Shown piece by piece: positions 1 through 6,840 of a DNA stretch of 7,761 bases. This stretch comes from Acidothermales bacterium. Lineage in GTDB: Bacteria > Actinomycetota > Actinomycetes > Streptosporangiales > WHST01. The DNA is taken from NCBI GenBank assembly GCA_017354575.1, contig JAFMQP010000184.1, forward strand, positions 1 through 7,761. Reading direction: 5' to 3'. Position 1 is the first letter of the stretch. Each line of letters opens with the position of its first letter. The notes beneath the pieces are model-generated. The model was not told where the DNA came from. It ran no database searches and saw only the letters and a list, made by a program, of their open reading frames with translations. The position numbers were made by a program, and so were the translations under genes.

Positions 1-847
1 CACCGCCATCCGGTCCGCGGCCGACGACGCGGGCGGGCTCGTCGACGAGTTCGCCTACGACGCGCACCGTTCGCCCCGCTCGGCGCAGTGGAGCTACGCG
101 CGCACGTTCGGCACTGTCACGCTGCTCGTGGTCGACTCACGGTGCGGACGGGTCCTCGACCCCACGCACCGCGCCATGGTGGACGACGCCGAGTGGTCCT
201 GGATCGAGCGCACCGTCGAGGCCGCGGCGGGTCAGGACCACCTGCTGATCGGCACGTCGCTGCCGTACCTGCTGCCCAGGGGCGTCCACCATCTGGAAGC
301 GTGGGACGAGGCCGTCGCCGGCGGGGTGTGGGGGCGTCGCGCGGCGCGGTTCGGCGAACGGGTAAGGCGGGGCCTGGACCTCGAGCACTGGGCGGCGTTC
401 GGCGAGTCGCACCGGGCGATGAGCGAGCTGATCACCTCGGTCGCCACCGGTGCGCGCGGACCCGCGCCGGCGACGATCGCGTTCCTCTCCGGCGACGTGC
501 ACTACTCGTACGCCGCGACGGCCTCGTACGAGGGGCAGGACGCGACGACGAGCCGCGTCCACCAGCTCGTCTGCTCACCCATCCGCAACCCGCTCAGCCC
601 GACCATGCGCTACCTGAACGGCATCGCCTCGTTCGGGGTGGCCGAGCTCGCCGGCACCGTCCTCGCGAAGCTCGCCCGCGTGCGCCCGCCGGACTGGGAC
701 TGGAAGGTGAGCTCCGGGCCCCACTTCCACAACGCCCTCGCCACCGTCGACATCGACGGGCGCGACGCCCGGCTCCGCTGGGAGACCGCGACCGCGAACG
801 CCGACGAGAGCCGCGGGCTGACCGAGACGGCGAGCCTCCCGCTGTGA
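1..847 (+). CDS. PhoD-like alkaline phosphatase / metallophosphatase, C-terminal part (5' end outside window)
   Basis: The reading frame is open from base 2 to the TGA at 845-847, giving 281 residues with no start in view, so the gene begins left of the window. The protein is probably a secreted phosphodiesterase or phosphomonoesterase of the PhoD type, which uses Fe/Ca-type metal centres to release phosphate from organic esters; the signal peptide and the first metal ligands would be in the missing part. Visible family marks are LLVVDSR, then LLIGTSLPYLLP, then FLSGDVHYSYAA, which carries the conserved Gly-Asp-Val-His metal-binding segment. The tail (ATVDIDGRDARLRWETA) looks like the small C-terminal beta domain of actinobacterial members. 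The internal ATG at 128 is not the true start, because homologous sequence continues upstream of it. It converges tail-to-tail with the encapsulin relic, with three bases between the stops. The family is clear; the substrate is unknown. Confidence 0.85.
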   Translation, partial: TAIRSAADDAGGLVDEFAYDAHRSPRSAQWSYARTFGTVTLLVVDSRCGRVLDPTHRAMVDDAEWSWIERTVEAAAGQDHLLIGTSLPYLLPRGVHHLEAWDEAVAGGVWGRRAARFGERVRRGLDLEHWAAFGESHRAMSELITSVATGARGPAPATIAFLSGDVHYSYAATASYEGQDATTSRVHQLVCSPIRNPLSPTMRYLNGIASFGVAELAGTVLAKLARVRPPDWDWKVSSGPHFHNALATVDIDGRDARLRWETATANADESRGLTETASLPL

Positions 848-850
848 GGC

Positions 851-1260
851 TTACCGGCTGCGCCGTCGGGCCGGCAGCGCCACACTGGCCTCCGTCGTGT
901 AGACGAGGAGCGTGAAGGACTCCTGGAAGTAGAGCCGGACGTGCTCGGCGTCGTGGCTCGGGTAGCCGATCGACAGGTCCTGGCCGAGCTGCAGCTCGTG
1001 TCGCCGCCGCGGGTCGACAGCAGCAACGCGCCGTCCAGCGCGGGCGCCCAGATGATCCGGCCGTCGGGGACGACGCGTTCGAGGTGCGTCCAGATCGGAT
1101 ACCCGTGGTCGGTGGTCTCGGCCGCCGCGGTGTAGGCGTCGGCGGACAGCAGCAGGGCGTACGGCCCTCGACCACGCCGCACGCCACCGTGAACGGCACG
1201 CGCAGCTCGACGAGAGGCTGTGTGCCTCCCTCCGACACCCGCGAGGACGCCGTCGGACGG
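851..1260 (-). pseudogene. Encapsulin (family 1 nanocompartment shell protein) relic, frameshifted and internally deleted
   Basis: No intact gene fits this stretch, but consecutive blocks in three - strand frames match family 1 encapsulins (HK97-fold, linocin M18-like) in order, judged against mycobacterial encapsulin from memory. Block 0 (about 1260-1240) reads PSDGVLA. Block 1 (1238-1164) reads TQPLVELRVPFTVA and then VVEG. Block 2 (1167-1000) reads GPYALLLSADAYT, ETTDHGYPIWTHLERV, IIWAPALDGALLLSTRGGD. Block 3 (997-851) reads ELQLGQDLSIGY, SHDAEHVRLYFQESFTLLVY, TTEASVALPARRRSR and a TAA stop. Frame changes fall near 1239, at 1164-1167 (GGGCC where GGGCCC would restore frame) and at 998-1000 (one base short between GGD and ELQ). 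About 80 residues are missing between VPFT and VVEG, and roughly 60 N-terminal residues are absent. Single-base slips could be sequencing errors, but the large losses could not. An assembled shell is not expected. No cargo gene, such as a dye-decolourising peroxidase, is visible. Confidence 0.85.
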
Positions 1261-1288
1261 CCCGTCGCCCTCAGGACGCACGCCGTGA

Positions 1289-2536
1289 TCAGCGCGAGAG
1301 CCGGACGGCGCCTTTCGCGACCAGCTCGTCGACGTCGGCGCGGGACATGCCCAGGTCGTCGGTGAGCACCGAGCCGGTGTGCTCGCCGAGTGCCGGCGGA
1401 TACCCCGCCACCCCGGTCGTGTCGTCGCCGAACTTGATCGGGTTGCCGAGTACGCGGATGCTCCTGCGGTCGCGTCGGTTCAGCTCGACGACCATGCCGC
1501 GTCCCGACTGCTCCGCGTCGGCCAACGCCTCGGGAACGCTCTTGATGACCGCGGCGGGTACGGCCTGGTCGGAAAGCTCTGCGACCCAGGTCTCCGCCGG
1601 CAGCCGCCCGAACTCCGCCTCCAGGACAGCCGACAGCGCCGAGCGGTTGGCGAGCCGGAGTCCCGCGTCGGCGAACCGCTCGTCGTCCACCAGGTCGGGC
1701 CGTCCGATCACCTTGCACAGATCGCGCCACATGCGCTCGGTGTTGGCGGTGACGACGAACTCTCGCCCGTCGGCGCCCTGGAACGACCGGTAGGTGGGGA
1801 TGGAGTCGTGGGCGCGGCCCTGCGGTCCAGGCGTGACCCCCGCGACCAGGGAGTAGACCCCCTGGTACGACAGCATGGTCAGCTGGGAGTCGAGCATGGA
1901 CACGTCGATGACCCGGCCCACGCCGGTACGCCGCTGATCCAGCAACGCCGACAAGATGCCGATCGTTGCGTACATGCCGGCGACCAGGTCACCTGCCGGG
2001 ATGCCGAGCCGTACTGCCGGACGTCCGACCTCTCCGGTGAGGCTCATCACGCCGGCAAGCGCCTGCACGACCATGTCGTAGGCGGGCTTGTTCCGCATCG
2101 GCCCGCTCTGCCCGAACCCGCTGATCGCCGCCCACACCAGGTGCGGGTGCTCCGCTCGGATGCGGTCGACGTCCAGGCCCAGTCGCTTGCACACACCCGG
2201 CCTGAAGTTCTCGATCACCACGTCGCACCGCGCGATGAGACGAAGCGCGACGTCGAGGCCCTCCGGCGTCTTCAGGTTGACGGCGACGCTGCGCTTGCCC
2301 CTGTTCGTCGCGAGGAAGTACGCGCTGTCGTCCTCCACGAAGTGCGGCGGGATGGACCGGCTCGAGTCCCCCTCGAGCGGCTCCAGCTTGACGACGTCGG
2401 CGCCGAGGTCGGCGAGGATCTGTGTCGCGAACGGGCCGGAGAGGAACGTCGTCAGGTCGAGCACGCGGACGCCCTCGAGTGGCCGTCCACCCGGGCGTTC
2501 GGTATCGCCTTCGGCGCTCTCCGCTCCGATCGTCAT
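1289..2536 (-). CDS. Class III (CaiB/BaiF, formyl-CoA transferase-like) CoA-transferase
   Basis: This 415-residue protein should move CoA from a CoA thioester donor to a carboxylic acid in the cytosol, through an aspartyl-CoA intermediate. The N-terminus LEGVRVLDLTTFLSGPFAT, then LADLGADVVKLEPLEGD, then NRGKRSVAVNLKTPEG and VVIENFRPG are characteristic of the family. IPAGDLVAGMYATIGILSAL contains Asp183, which I align with the catalytic Asp169 of formyl-CoA transferase. Length matches single-domain members, which work as interlocked dimers. The ATG at 2536-2534 overlaps the thiolase TGA (ATGA). The frame stays open upstream to 3091, but only as an antisense-like extension of the thiolase region without family sequence. 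The Shine-Dalgarno sequence is weak (AAAGAG), so translation probably depends on coupling to the thiolase. It is the last intact gene of the operon. The acid substrate is unknown; a ring-cleavage product or a dicarboxylic acid is the contextual guess. Confidence 0.9.
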   Translation of the reverse strand: MTIGAESAEGDTERPGGRPLEGVRVLDLTTFLSGPFATQILADLGADVVKLEPLEGDSSRSIPPHFVEDDSAYFLATNRGKRSVAVNLKTPEGLDVALRLIARCDVVIENFRPGVCKRLGLDVDRIRAEHPHLVWAAISGFGQSGPMRNKPAYDMVVQALAGVMSLTGEVGRPAVRLGIPAGDLVAGMYATIGILSALLDQRRTGVGRVIDVSMLDSQLTMLSYQGVYSLVAGVTPGPQGRAHDSIPTYRSFQGADGREFVVTANTERMWRDLCKVIGRPDLVDDERFADAGLRLANRSALSAVLEAEFGRLPAETWVAELSDQAVPAAVIKSVPEALADAEQSGRGMVVELNRRDRRSIRVLGNPIKFGDDTTGVAGYPPALGEHTGSVLTDDLGMSRADVDELVAKGAVRLSR

Positions 2537-3687
2537 GAGGCTCTTTCGAAGACGTGGACGGTGCACGCGCCGTGGTCGAGACCGCTTATGCCACCGCCGG
2601 TGACGTGCGTCAGCGCGATCCGGGCATCGGGCACCTGGCGCTCTCCGGCACGACCCGTGAGCTGCCAGAACGCCTCCACCACCTGCGCGGCACCGCTGGC
2701 GCCGACCGGGTGCCCCTTGGCGAGCAGGCCGCCGCTCGGGTTCACGACGGTGCTGCCTCCGTACGTGGTGCCCCCGGAACGCAGCAGGTCGGTCGACTCG
2801 CCGGGTTTGCACAGGCCGAGTGCCTCGTAGTACACGAGTTCGGCGACGCTGAACGCGTCGTGCAGCTCGACCATGTCGAGGTCGTCCGGTCCGAGACCCG
2901 CCTGGTTGTACGCCTGCTCGGCCGATCGGTACGTGATCTCGGGCCGCAGCATGTTCCTGAAGCCGGCCTGGAAGTCGCCGGAGTGCAGCACGGAAGCCCT
3001 CACCCGCAGCGACGCCGGGCGTCCGAGCCGCTCCCACACGTCGTCCGTCACCACGACGAGGGCGGCCGCGCCGTCGCCAGTGGGGCAGCACTGGAGCAGG
3101 GTGAGCGGATCGGCGATCGGCTTGGATGCCAGCACCTCGTCGACGGTCACCTCCTTGCGGTACTGGGCGTACGGGTTACGACTGCCGTGCCTGCGTGCTT
3201 TCACGCTCACCATCGCGAGGTCGTCGACCGTCGCGTCCCGCTCGTGGAGGTACCGGCGGGCGCGCATCGCGTACAGCGCGGGCATGACCATCCCCTGCCG
3301 GACCTCCCAGTCCTCGGTGACGAGTGGCAGCGTGCCGCCGCCGAACTGGGAGAGCTTGTCGACCCCGACGACCAGCGCGGTGTCGTGCTCGCCTCTGGCG
3401 AGCGCGTGCACGGCTTCGTACAACGCTGTCGCGCCGCCCGAGCACGCGTTGTCGACGTTGACGACCGGGATGTCCGAGATTCCGACTTCCTTGACGATGC
3501 GCTGTCCTGTGAGCATGCCTCCGAAGGCGTGGCCGCAGTACACGGACTCGATCTGCGTGGCGGCGAGACCACTGCACCGCAACGCGTCCGCGACGGGAGG
3601 CACGGCCAGCCCCGTGTACGACGACTCGCGGTGCCGACCCATCGGGATCATCGCCGCGCTGACGACGTGCACGCTCGTGCCGTTCAT
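2533..3687 (-). CDS. Thiolase, SCP2/SCPx-type acetyl-CoA acetyltransferase family
   Basis: This 384-residue protein is expected to cleave a beta-ketoacyl-CoA with CoA, or to perform a related retro-aldol cleavage, in the cytosol. VNVDNACSGGATALYEAVHA places the nucleophilic Cys at residue 82. CPTGDGAAALVV, VELHDAFSVAELVYYEALGL (His276) and NPSGGLLAKGHPVGASGAAQ (His326) are the remaining thiolase motifs, and HVTGGGISG lies near the C-terminus. The start is the ATG at 3687-3685, because a near-perfect GGAGGTGA precedes it by five bases; an upstream in-frame start at 3720 lies inside the previous gene. The start overlaps the stop of the DUF35 gene (ATGA), and the stop overlaps the CoA-transferase start (ATGA). 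Thiolases of this branch commonly need a DUF35 zinc-ribbon/OB-fold partner, and that partner is the preceding gene. The thiolase versus aldolase distinction is open, although Cys82 favours thiolase chemistry. Confidence 0.88.
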   Translation of the reverse strand: MNGTSVHVVSAAMIPMGRHRESSYTGLAVPPVADALRCSGLAATQIESVYCGHAFGGMLTGQRIVKEVGISDIPVVNVDNACSGGATALYEAVHALARGEHDTALVVGVDKLSQFGGGTLPLVTEDWEVRQGMVMPALYAMRARRYLHERDATVDDLAMVSVKARRHGSRNPYAQYRKEVTVDEVLASKPIADPLTLLQCCPTGDGAAALVVVTDDVWERLGRPASLRVRASVLHSGDFQAGFRNMLRPEITYRSAEQAYNQAGLGPDDLDMVELHDAFSVAELVYYEALGLCKPGESTDLLRSGGTTYGGSTVVNPSGGLLAKGHPVGASGAAQVVEAFWQLTGRAGERQVPDARIALTHVTGGGISGLDHGACTVHVFERAS

Positions 3688-4079
3688 GCGCTCACCTCCG
3701 TGTCCGGCCCGAACGCCCACGAGCCGTCGGCCGCGACCTGCAGGCGCACCCGCTGGTCGACGGTGTAACCGTCCAGCTCGCCGGCCAGGTGAGCCAGCAC
3801 TCGCGGCCCCTCGGGGAGGTCGACGTAGCCGAGGGTGTACGGCACTTCGCGGCTCGCCGACACCCGCACCGTCGAGTACGAGTACAGCCGACCGCTGGTG
3901 CTGAGCGGCATGTCCTCGAGGTCACTGCCGAGGCAGCCGAAGCAGACGGTGCGACGGGGAAAGGCCCGCGCGTCGCAGTGCCTGCATCTGCTCCCGACCA
4001 ACCGGGGCGTCCCGTCCTCCGCCGTCGACAGGACGACGGGTTCGACGAGGTCCCGCAACGGCAACAGCTCGTGGGTCAT
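3684..4079 (-). CDS. Zinc-ribbon/OB-fold DUF35 protein, thiolase partner
   Basis: This 131-residue protein (133 if the GTG at 4085 is used) has a rubredoxin-like zinc ribbon followed by an OB fold. Counting from the GTG start, the four zinc-ligand cysteines are C34 and C37 (SRCRHCDAR) and C48 and C51 (TVCFGCLG). The OB-fold part follows as GRLYSYSTVRV, then PYTLGYVDLPEGPRVLAHL and TVDQRVRLQVA. Proteins of this kind bind SCP2-type thiolases or thiolase-like aldolases and complete or channel the CoA-substrate site, as in benzylsuccinate degradation, steroid side-chain cleavage (ChsH2/Ltp2) and archaeal HMG-CoA synthesis. The gene directly precedes the thiolase with an ATGA overlap, which supports a complex. 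It lies 28 bases after the monooxygenase stop. Neither start has a strong ribosome site; ATG at 4079 is my preference. A free catalytic role is unlikely. Confidence 0.85.
   Translation of the reverse strand: MTHELLPLRDLVEPVVLSTAEDGTPRLVGSRCRHCDARAFPRRTVCFGCLGSDLEDMPLSTSGRLYSYSTVRVSASREVPYTLGYVDLPEGPRVLAHLAGELDGYTVDQRVRLQVAADGSWAFGPDTEVSA
3692..3699 (-). promoter_or_regulatory. Strong Shine-Dalgarno that fixes the thiolase start
   Basis: On the - strand the bases read GGAGGTGA, five bases before the ATG at 3687. This is close to the full anti-Shine-Dalgarno complement and is the strongest site in the window. It lies inside the end of the DUF35 gene, so the thiolase can be initiated both independently and by coupling. 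It rules against the longer start at 3720. Confidence 0.75.
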
Positions 4080-4107
4080 GCTCACTCGATTCAGCTCGTG
4101 GCCATGG

Positions 4108-5238
4108 TCAGCGGATCGGGGCGGTCCAGGCGTCGTACCCGTACAGCCACTCGGGCGAGCCGCCGGACTTCATGAACGTGTTCTTCGCGGACTCCCTCTG
4201 CACCTTCGACGCGCGCTCGATCCGGTTGCGCTCGAAGCGCGCGAACGTCCGGTCGAAGTCGGATACGCCGTCCTCCTCGGCGCAGCGGTAGAGCACCACC
4301 GCGTCCTCCATCGCCATGGCCGCACCCTGTGCCATGTAGGGGACCATCGGGTGGCAGGCGTCGCCGATAAGCACCACCGGCCCCTCGTGCCAGGTCGGCA
4401 TCGGCTCGCGGTCGTAGAGCGCCCACTTGAACGTGCTGTGCTCGACACCGATGACGGTGTGCACGTCGGGATGCGCGTCGGACATCGCCTCGCGGAGCTC
4501 ACCGACGTCACCGCGGGTGGACCAGGACTCCTCCCGCCACTCTGTCTCCGGGATGCTCGTCGTGTAGTAGATCTCCTTGCCCTCGGTCACGTAGTAGATG
4601 ACGATGTGCCTGTCGTCGCCCCACCACTTGGTGAAGTCGTCGTCGACGAGACGCGCGCAACGGTCCGCGGGCACGACGCCGCGGAACGCGACCCGTCCGG
4701 TGAAATGCAGCTCGTCGGCCCCGAACACCGCCTCACGCACCCGGGAGTGGATGCCGTCCGCGCCGATGACGAAGTCGGCGTGCACCGAGCCGCCGTCGGC
4801 GAAATCGAGGCGCACACCGTCGGACCGGTGATCCATCCCGACGAGCTGCCGGCCGTGCTCGACGGGCACCGCGCCCACGGCCGCCTCGACCAGCACATCG
4901 TGGAAGTCGGCGCGGTGCATCTGCAGGAACGGTCCGGCGAACGCGGTCTCCATCTCCTCGCCGAGCGGAAGGTAGGCGAGCACGTCCCCGGAGTCGAACC
5001 TGCGGCTGGTCCAGCCGGTCGGCCGACATGCCGTCTTGCGCATCTCGTCGAGCAGCCCCATGCCGCTGAGTGCTCTGGTGGCGTTCGGGCTGACGTTGAT
5101 GCCGGCTCCCACGCGGGAGAATGCGGGTGCCTGCTCGTACACGACGACATCGCAGTCGAGCCGGTTCAACAGCGTCGCCGCCGCGAGACCGCCGGGTCCC
5201 GCCCCTACGACGGCGATGCTGGGTCGTCTTCCGGTCAT
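4108..5238 (-). CDS. FAD-dependent aromatic hydroxylase, 6-hydroxynicotinate 3-monooxygenase (NicC)-like
   Basis: This 376-residue protein belongs to the class A flavoprotein monooxygenases, which use NAD(P)H, O2 and FAD to hydroxylate an activated aromatic ring in the cytosol. The ADP-binding GxGxxG is VGAGPGG (residues 11-17), the DG motif is GADGIHSRVRE (159-169), and the FAD ribityl GD motif is LIGDACHPMVPYMAQGA (290-306). Overall similarity is highest, by recall, to NicC of nicotinate degraders: EQAPAFSRVGAGI, KWWGDDRHIVIYY and PEWLYGYD all have close counterparts, and the length is near that of NicC (about 380). Aligned with NicC as I remember it, His211 and Tyr215 are kept, but His47 is Asn48, Cys202 is Phe202 and His302 is Tyr301. 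I therefore do not assign nicC. Salicylate- or hydroxybenzoate-type substrates remain possible. The ATG at 5238 overlaps the hydrolase stop (ATGA); upstream sequence in this frame lacks homology. Confidence 0.88.
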   Translation of the reverse strand: MTGRRPSIAVVGAGPGGLAAATLLNRLDCDVVVYEQAPAFSRVGAGINVSPNATRALSGMGLLDEMRKTACRPTGWTSRRFDSGDVLAYLPLGEEMETAFAGPFLQMHRADFHDVLVEAAVGAVPVEHGRQLVGMDHRSDGVRLDFADGGSVHADFVIGADGIHSRVREAVFGADELHFTGRVAFRGVVPADRCARLVDDDFTKWWGDDRHIVIYYVTEGKEIYYTTSIPETEWREESWSTRGDVGELREAMSDAHPDVHTVIGVEHSTFKWALYDREPMPTWHEGPVVLIGDACHPMVPYMAQGAAMAMEDAVVLYRCAEEDGVSDFDRTFARFERNRIERASKVQRESAKNTFMKSGGSPEWLYGYDAWTAPIR

Positions 5239-5981
5239 GGACGTCCGCCCTTCATGATGGTGCTGCGCACGAACTCGTCGACCTCCGCCACGAACCTGTC
5301 CGGCACCTCGAGCGGGACCAGGTGCCCGGCCCCCGCGAACTCGACGTGCCGGACGTCGGGCAGGGCCGCGCACATCTCCTTCGTGATCGCCGCCGGCACG
5401 GACGCGTCGGCGCCTCCGCTCAGGACGAGCGCGGGCACGCCGAGACCGGCCAGCTCGTCCATCACGTCGAGCCGGGCGATCGCCCGCCATGTGCCGGCGT
5501 TCACCGTCGTGTCCGCCTCACCGAGCCAGCCGCGTACGTCGCTCACCACGCCGGGCAGCGTCGCTCTCGCCGCGGCGGGGAACCAACGCTCGATCGTCTC
5601 GTCGAGCATCCCGGCCATGCCGAGCTGCTGGGTACGGGCGCCGCGCGACTCCAGCACCTCGCGCATCTGCGGCGACGGCGCGGCCATGGTGTTCGCGAGC
5701 ACCAGACCCGCGACCCGCGCCTCGTGCCGCACGGCGCAGAGCTGCGCGACCATCCCTCCGAGTGAGACACCCGCGAGGACGGCAGGCTCCGTCGGGAGCC
5801 GGTCCGCCAGGTCGTCGGCGAGGTCGACGAGGCTGAAGCCGGCAGGTGGCGCCGGGGCGTCACCGTGCCCCATCAGGTCGACCGCCCGGACATCGTGCCC
5901 CAGCCCGGTAAGGGCTGCGGCGACCCCGTCCCACATCCGTCGGTCGAGGCCGGCCGCGTGCAGCAGGACGATCGGCGGCAT
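5235..5981 (-). CDS. Alpha/beta hydrolase, 3-oxoadipate enol-lactonase-like
   Basis: This 248-residue cytosolic hydrolase has the standard triad: Ser73 in LAGVSLGGMVAQ, Asp192 in LVLSGGADASVP and His220 in FAGAGHLVPLE. The oxyanion region is LLHAAGLDRRMW, and VDLMGHGDAPAP follows beta strand 4. The lid region, with LVLANTMAA, GMLDETIERWFP and VVSDVRGWLGEADT, most resembles PcaD-type enol-lactonases. The N-formylmaleamate deformylase NicD and meta-cleavage hydrolases have the same fold and cannot be excluded. The substrate is probably the ring-opened product formed after the neighbouring hydroxylase. The ATG at 5981 lies eight bases after the permease stop. A GTG at 6005 would overlap the permease by 16 bases and adds eight residues without family sequence; neither start has a good ribosome site. 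The stop overlaps the monooxygenase start (ATGA). Confidence 0.87.
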   Translation of the reverse strand: MPPIVLLHAAGLDRRMWDGVAAALTGLGHDVRAVDLMGHGDAPAPPAGFSLVDLADDLADRLPTEPAVLAGVSLGGMVAQLCAVRHEARVAGLVLANTMAAPSPQMREVLESRGARTQQLGMAGMLDETIERWFPAAARATLPGVVSDVRGWLGEADTTVNAGTWRAIARLDVMDELAGLGVPALVLSGGADASVPAAITKEMCAALPDVRHVEFAGAGHLVPLEVPDRFVAEVDEFVRSTIMKGGRP

Positions 5982-5989
5982 GTCGCCGT

Positions 5990-6835
5990 TCAGTGCTTCG
6001 CCCACGGCACCAACAACCGTTCGCAGATGTCACCGAGGAACACCGCACACGCGCCGCCGATCGCGACGCACAGCAGGCCGATGAACATCCGTGGGATGTC
6101 GAGCGTCTGCCACGACTGCCAGATGAAGTACCCGATGCCGTCGTTGGAGTTCACGAACTCCACGGACACGACGAGGATCAGTGCCTGACCGATGCCGAGC
6201 TTCACCCCGCTCATGATCGAGGGCAACGCGGCTGGAAGCACGACGCGGAAGTAGCGCATGATCCGGGGGAACGCGAAGGCGTGCGACACGTCCTCGTAGA
6301 TCTGCGGCGTGTACAGCGTTCCGCTGAACGCCGAGAGTCCGACGACGAAGAACACCCCGAGCGACACGAGCGCGATCTTGCTGACGTTGCCGATGCCGAA
6401 CGCGATGAGCAGCAGCGGCAGGATCGCCAGCTTGGGCATCGGATAGAGGGCGTAGACGAGCGGGGCGAGCGCGTACCTGATCACCCGCACGCTACCCATG
6501 AGTGTGCCGAGCAGGATGCCCGACGTCACACCGACCGCGATGCCGATGGCGATCCTGATGAGCGTCGCCACCACCTGCTTGCCGAGGTCACCGAGCAACG
6601 TGCCCGACGCTGCGTCCTCGATGGCTCTGGCCACGATGACCGAAGGCGCCGGAAAGAACCGCTTGTCCAGGATGTCTGCGCTCGAGCTGACCTGCCACGC
6701 CAGTAGGAGGAGGATGGGCAGCCCGGCGCCGAGCGCGATCCGCAGGCTGCGGTCGTTGCGACGACGCCTGCGGTAGTTCCGCTCGGCGGTCACGTTGGTC
6801 TCGGCCCGGATCGCCGGGGCAACATCGGTCGTCAT
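5990..6835 (-). CDS. ABC transporter permease, SsuC/TauC (nitrate/sulfonate/taurine-type) family
   Basis: This 281-residue inner-membrane protein is the channel subunit of an importer. A positively charged cytosolic N-terminus (RNYRRRRRND, 19-28) precedes the first membrane segment at about 33-50 (ALGAGLPILLLLAWQV). Further hydrophobic segments lie near 88-115, 123-146, 152-172, 207-228 and 251-268. PMPKLAILPLLLIAFGIG is typical of the SsuC/TauC/ThiX-like group. The cytoplasmic EAA-type coupling loop is at about 183-213 (AFAFPRIMRYFRVVLPAALP), where the ATPase docks. It follows the ATPase gene by seven bases, and its Shine-Dalgarno overlaps that gene's stop. Relatives import sulfonates, taurine, nitrate, thiamine precursors or aromatic acids, so the substrate cannot be read from the sequence; the catabolic neighbours suggest an aromatic or heteroaromatic acid. 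No solute-binding protein is in view. Confidence 0.9.
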   Translation of the reverse strand: MTTDVAPAIRAETNVTAERNYRRRRRNDRSLRIALGAGLPILLLLAWQVSSSADILDKRFFPAPSVIVARAIEDAASGTLLGDLGKQVVATLIRIAIGIAVGVTSGILLGTLMGSVRVIRYALAPLVYALYPMPKLAILPLLLIAFGIGNVSKIALVSLGVFFVVGLSAFSGTLYTPQIYEDVSHAFAFPRIMRYFRVVLPAALPSIMSGVKLGIGQALILVVSVEFVNSNDGIGYFIWQSWQTLDIPRMFIGLLCVAIGGACAVFLGDICERLLVPWAKH

Positions 6836-6840
6836 CTGCG

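Noticed and set aside
610..1281. A 223-codon - strand open frame as an intact novel gene.
   Set aside because: Only its middle (1167-1000) matches encapsulin; the remainder is out of frame with the homologous sequence and runs antisense into the PhoD gene.
1379..2830. A 483-codon open frame on the + strand.
   Set aside because: It is antisense to the CoA-transferase and the end of the thiolase; the translation is low-complexity and unlike any family, while the - strand frames have clear motifs.
2537..3091. An N-terminal extension of the CoA-transferase to 3091 (600 residues).
   Set aside because: The extension overlaps the thiolase in another frame and is Arg/Gly-rich without family sequence; CaiB-type proteins start close to LEGVRVLDLT.
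4108..5981. Assignment of the hydroxylase and hydrolase as nicC and nicD of nicotinate degradation.
   Set aside because: No NicX, NicF or NicE is present, pocket residues of the hydroxylase differ, and the hydrolase lid looks more like an enol-lactonase.
3835..6084. A 749-codon open frame on the + strand.
   Set aside because: It lies antisense to the DUF35, monooxygenase and hydrolase genes, its translation is Arg/Pro/His/Ser-rich with no family motifs, and long antisense frames are expected with this GC bias.
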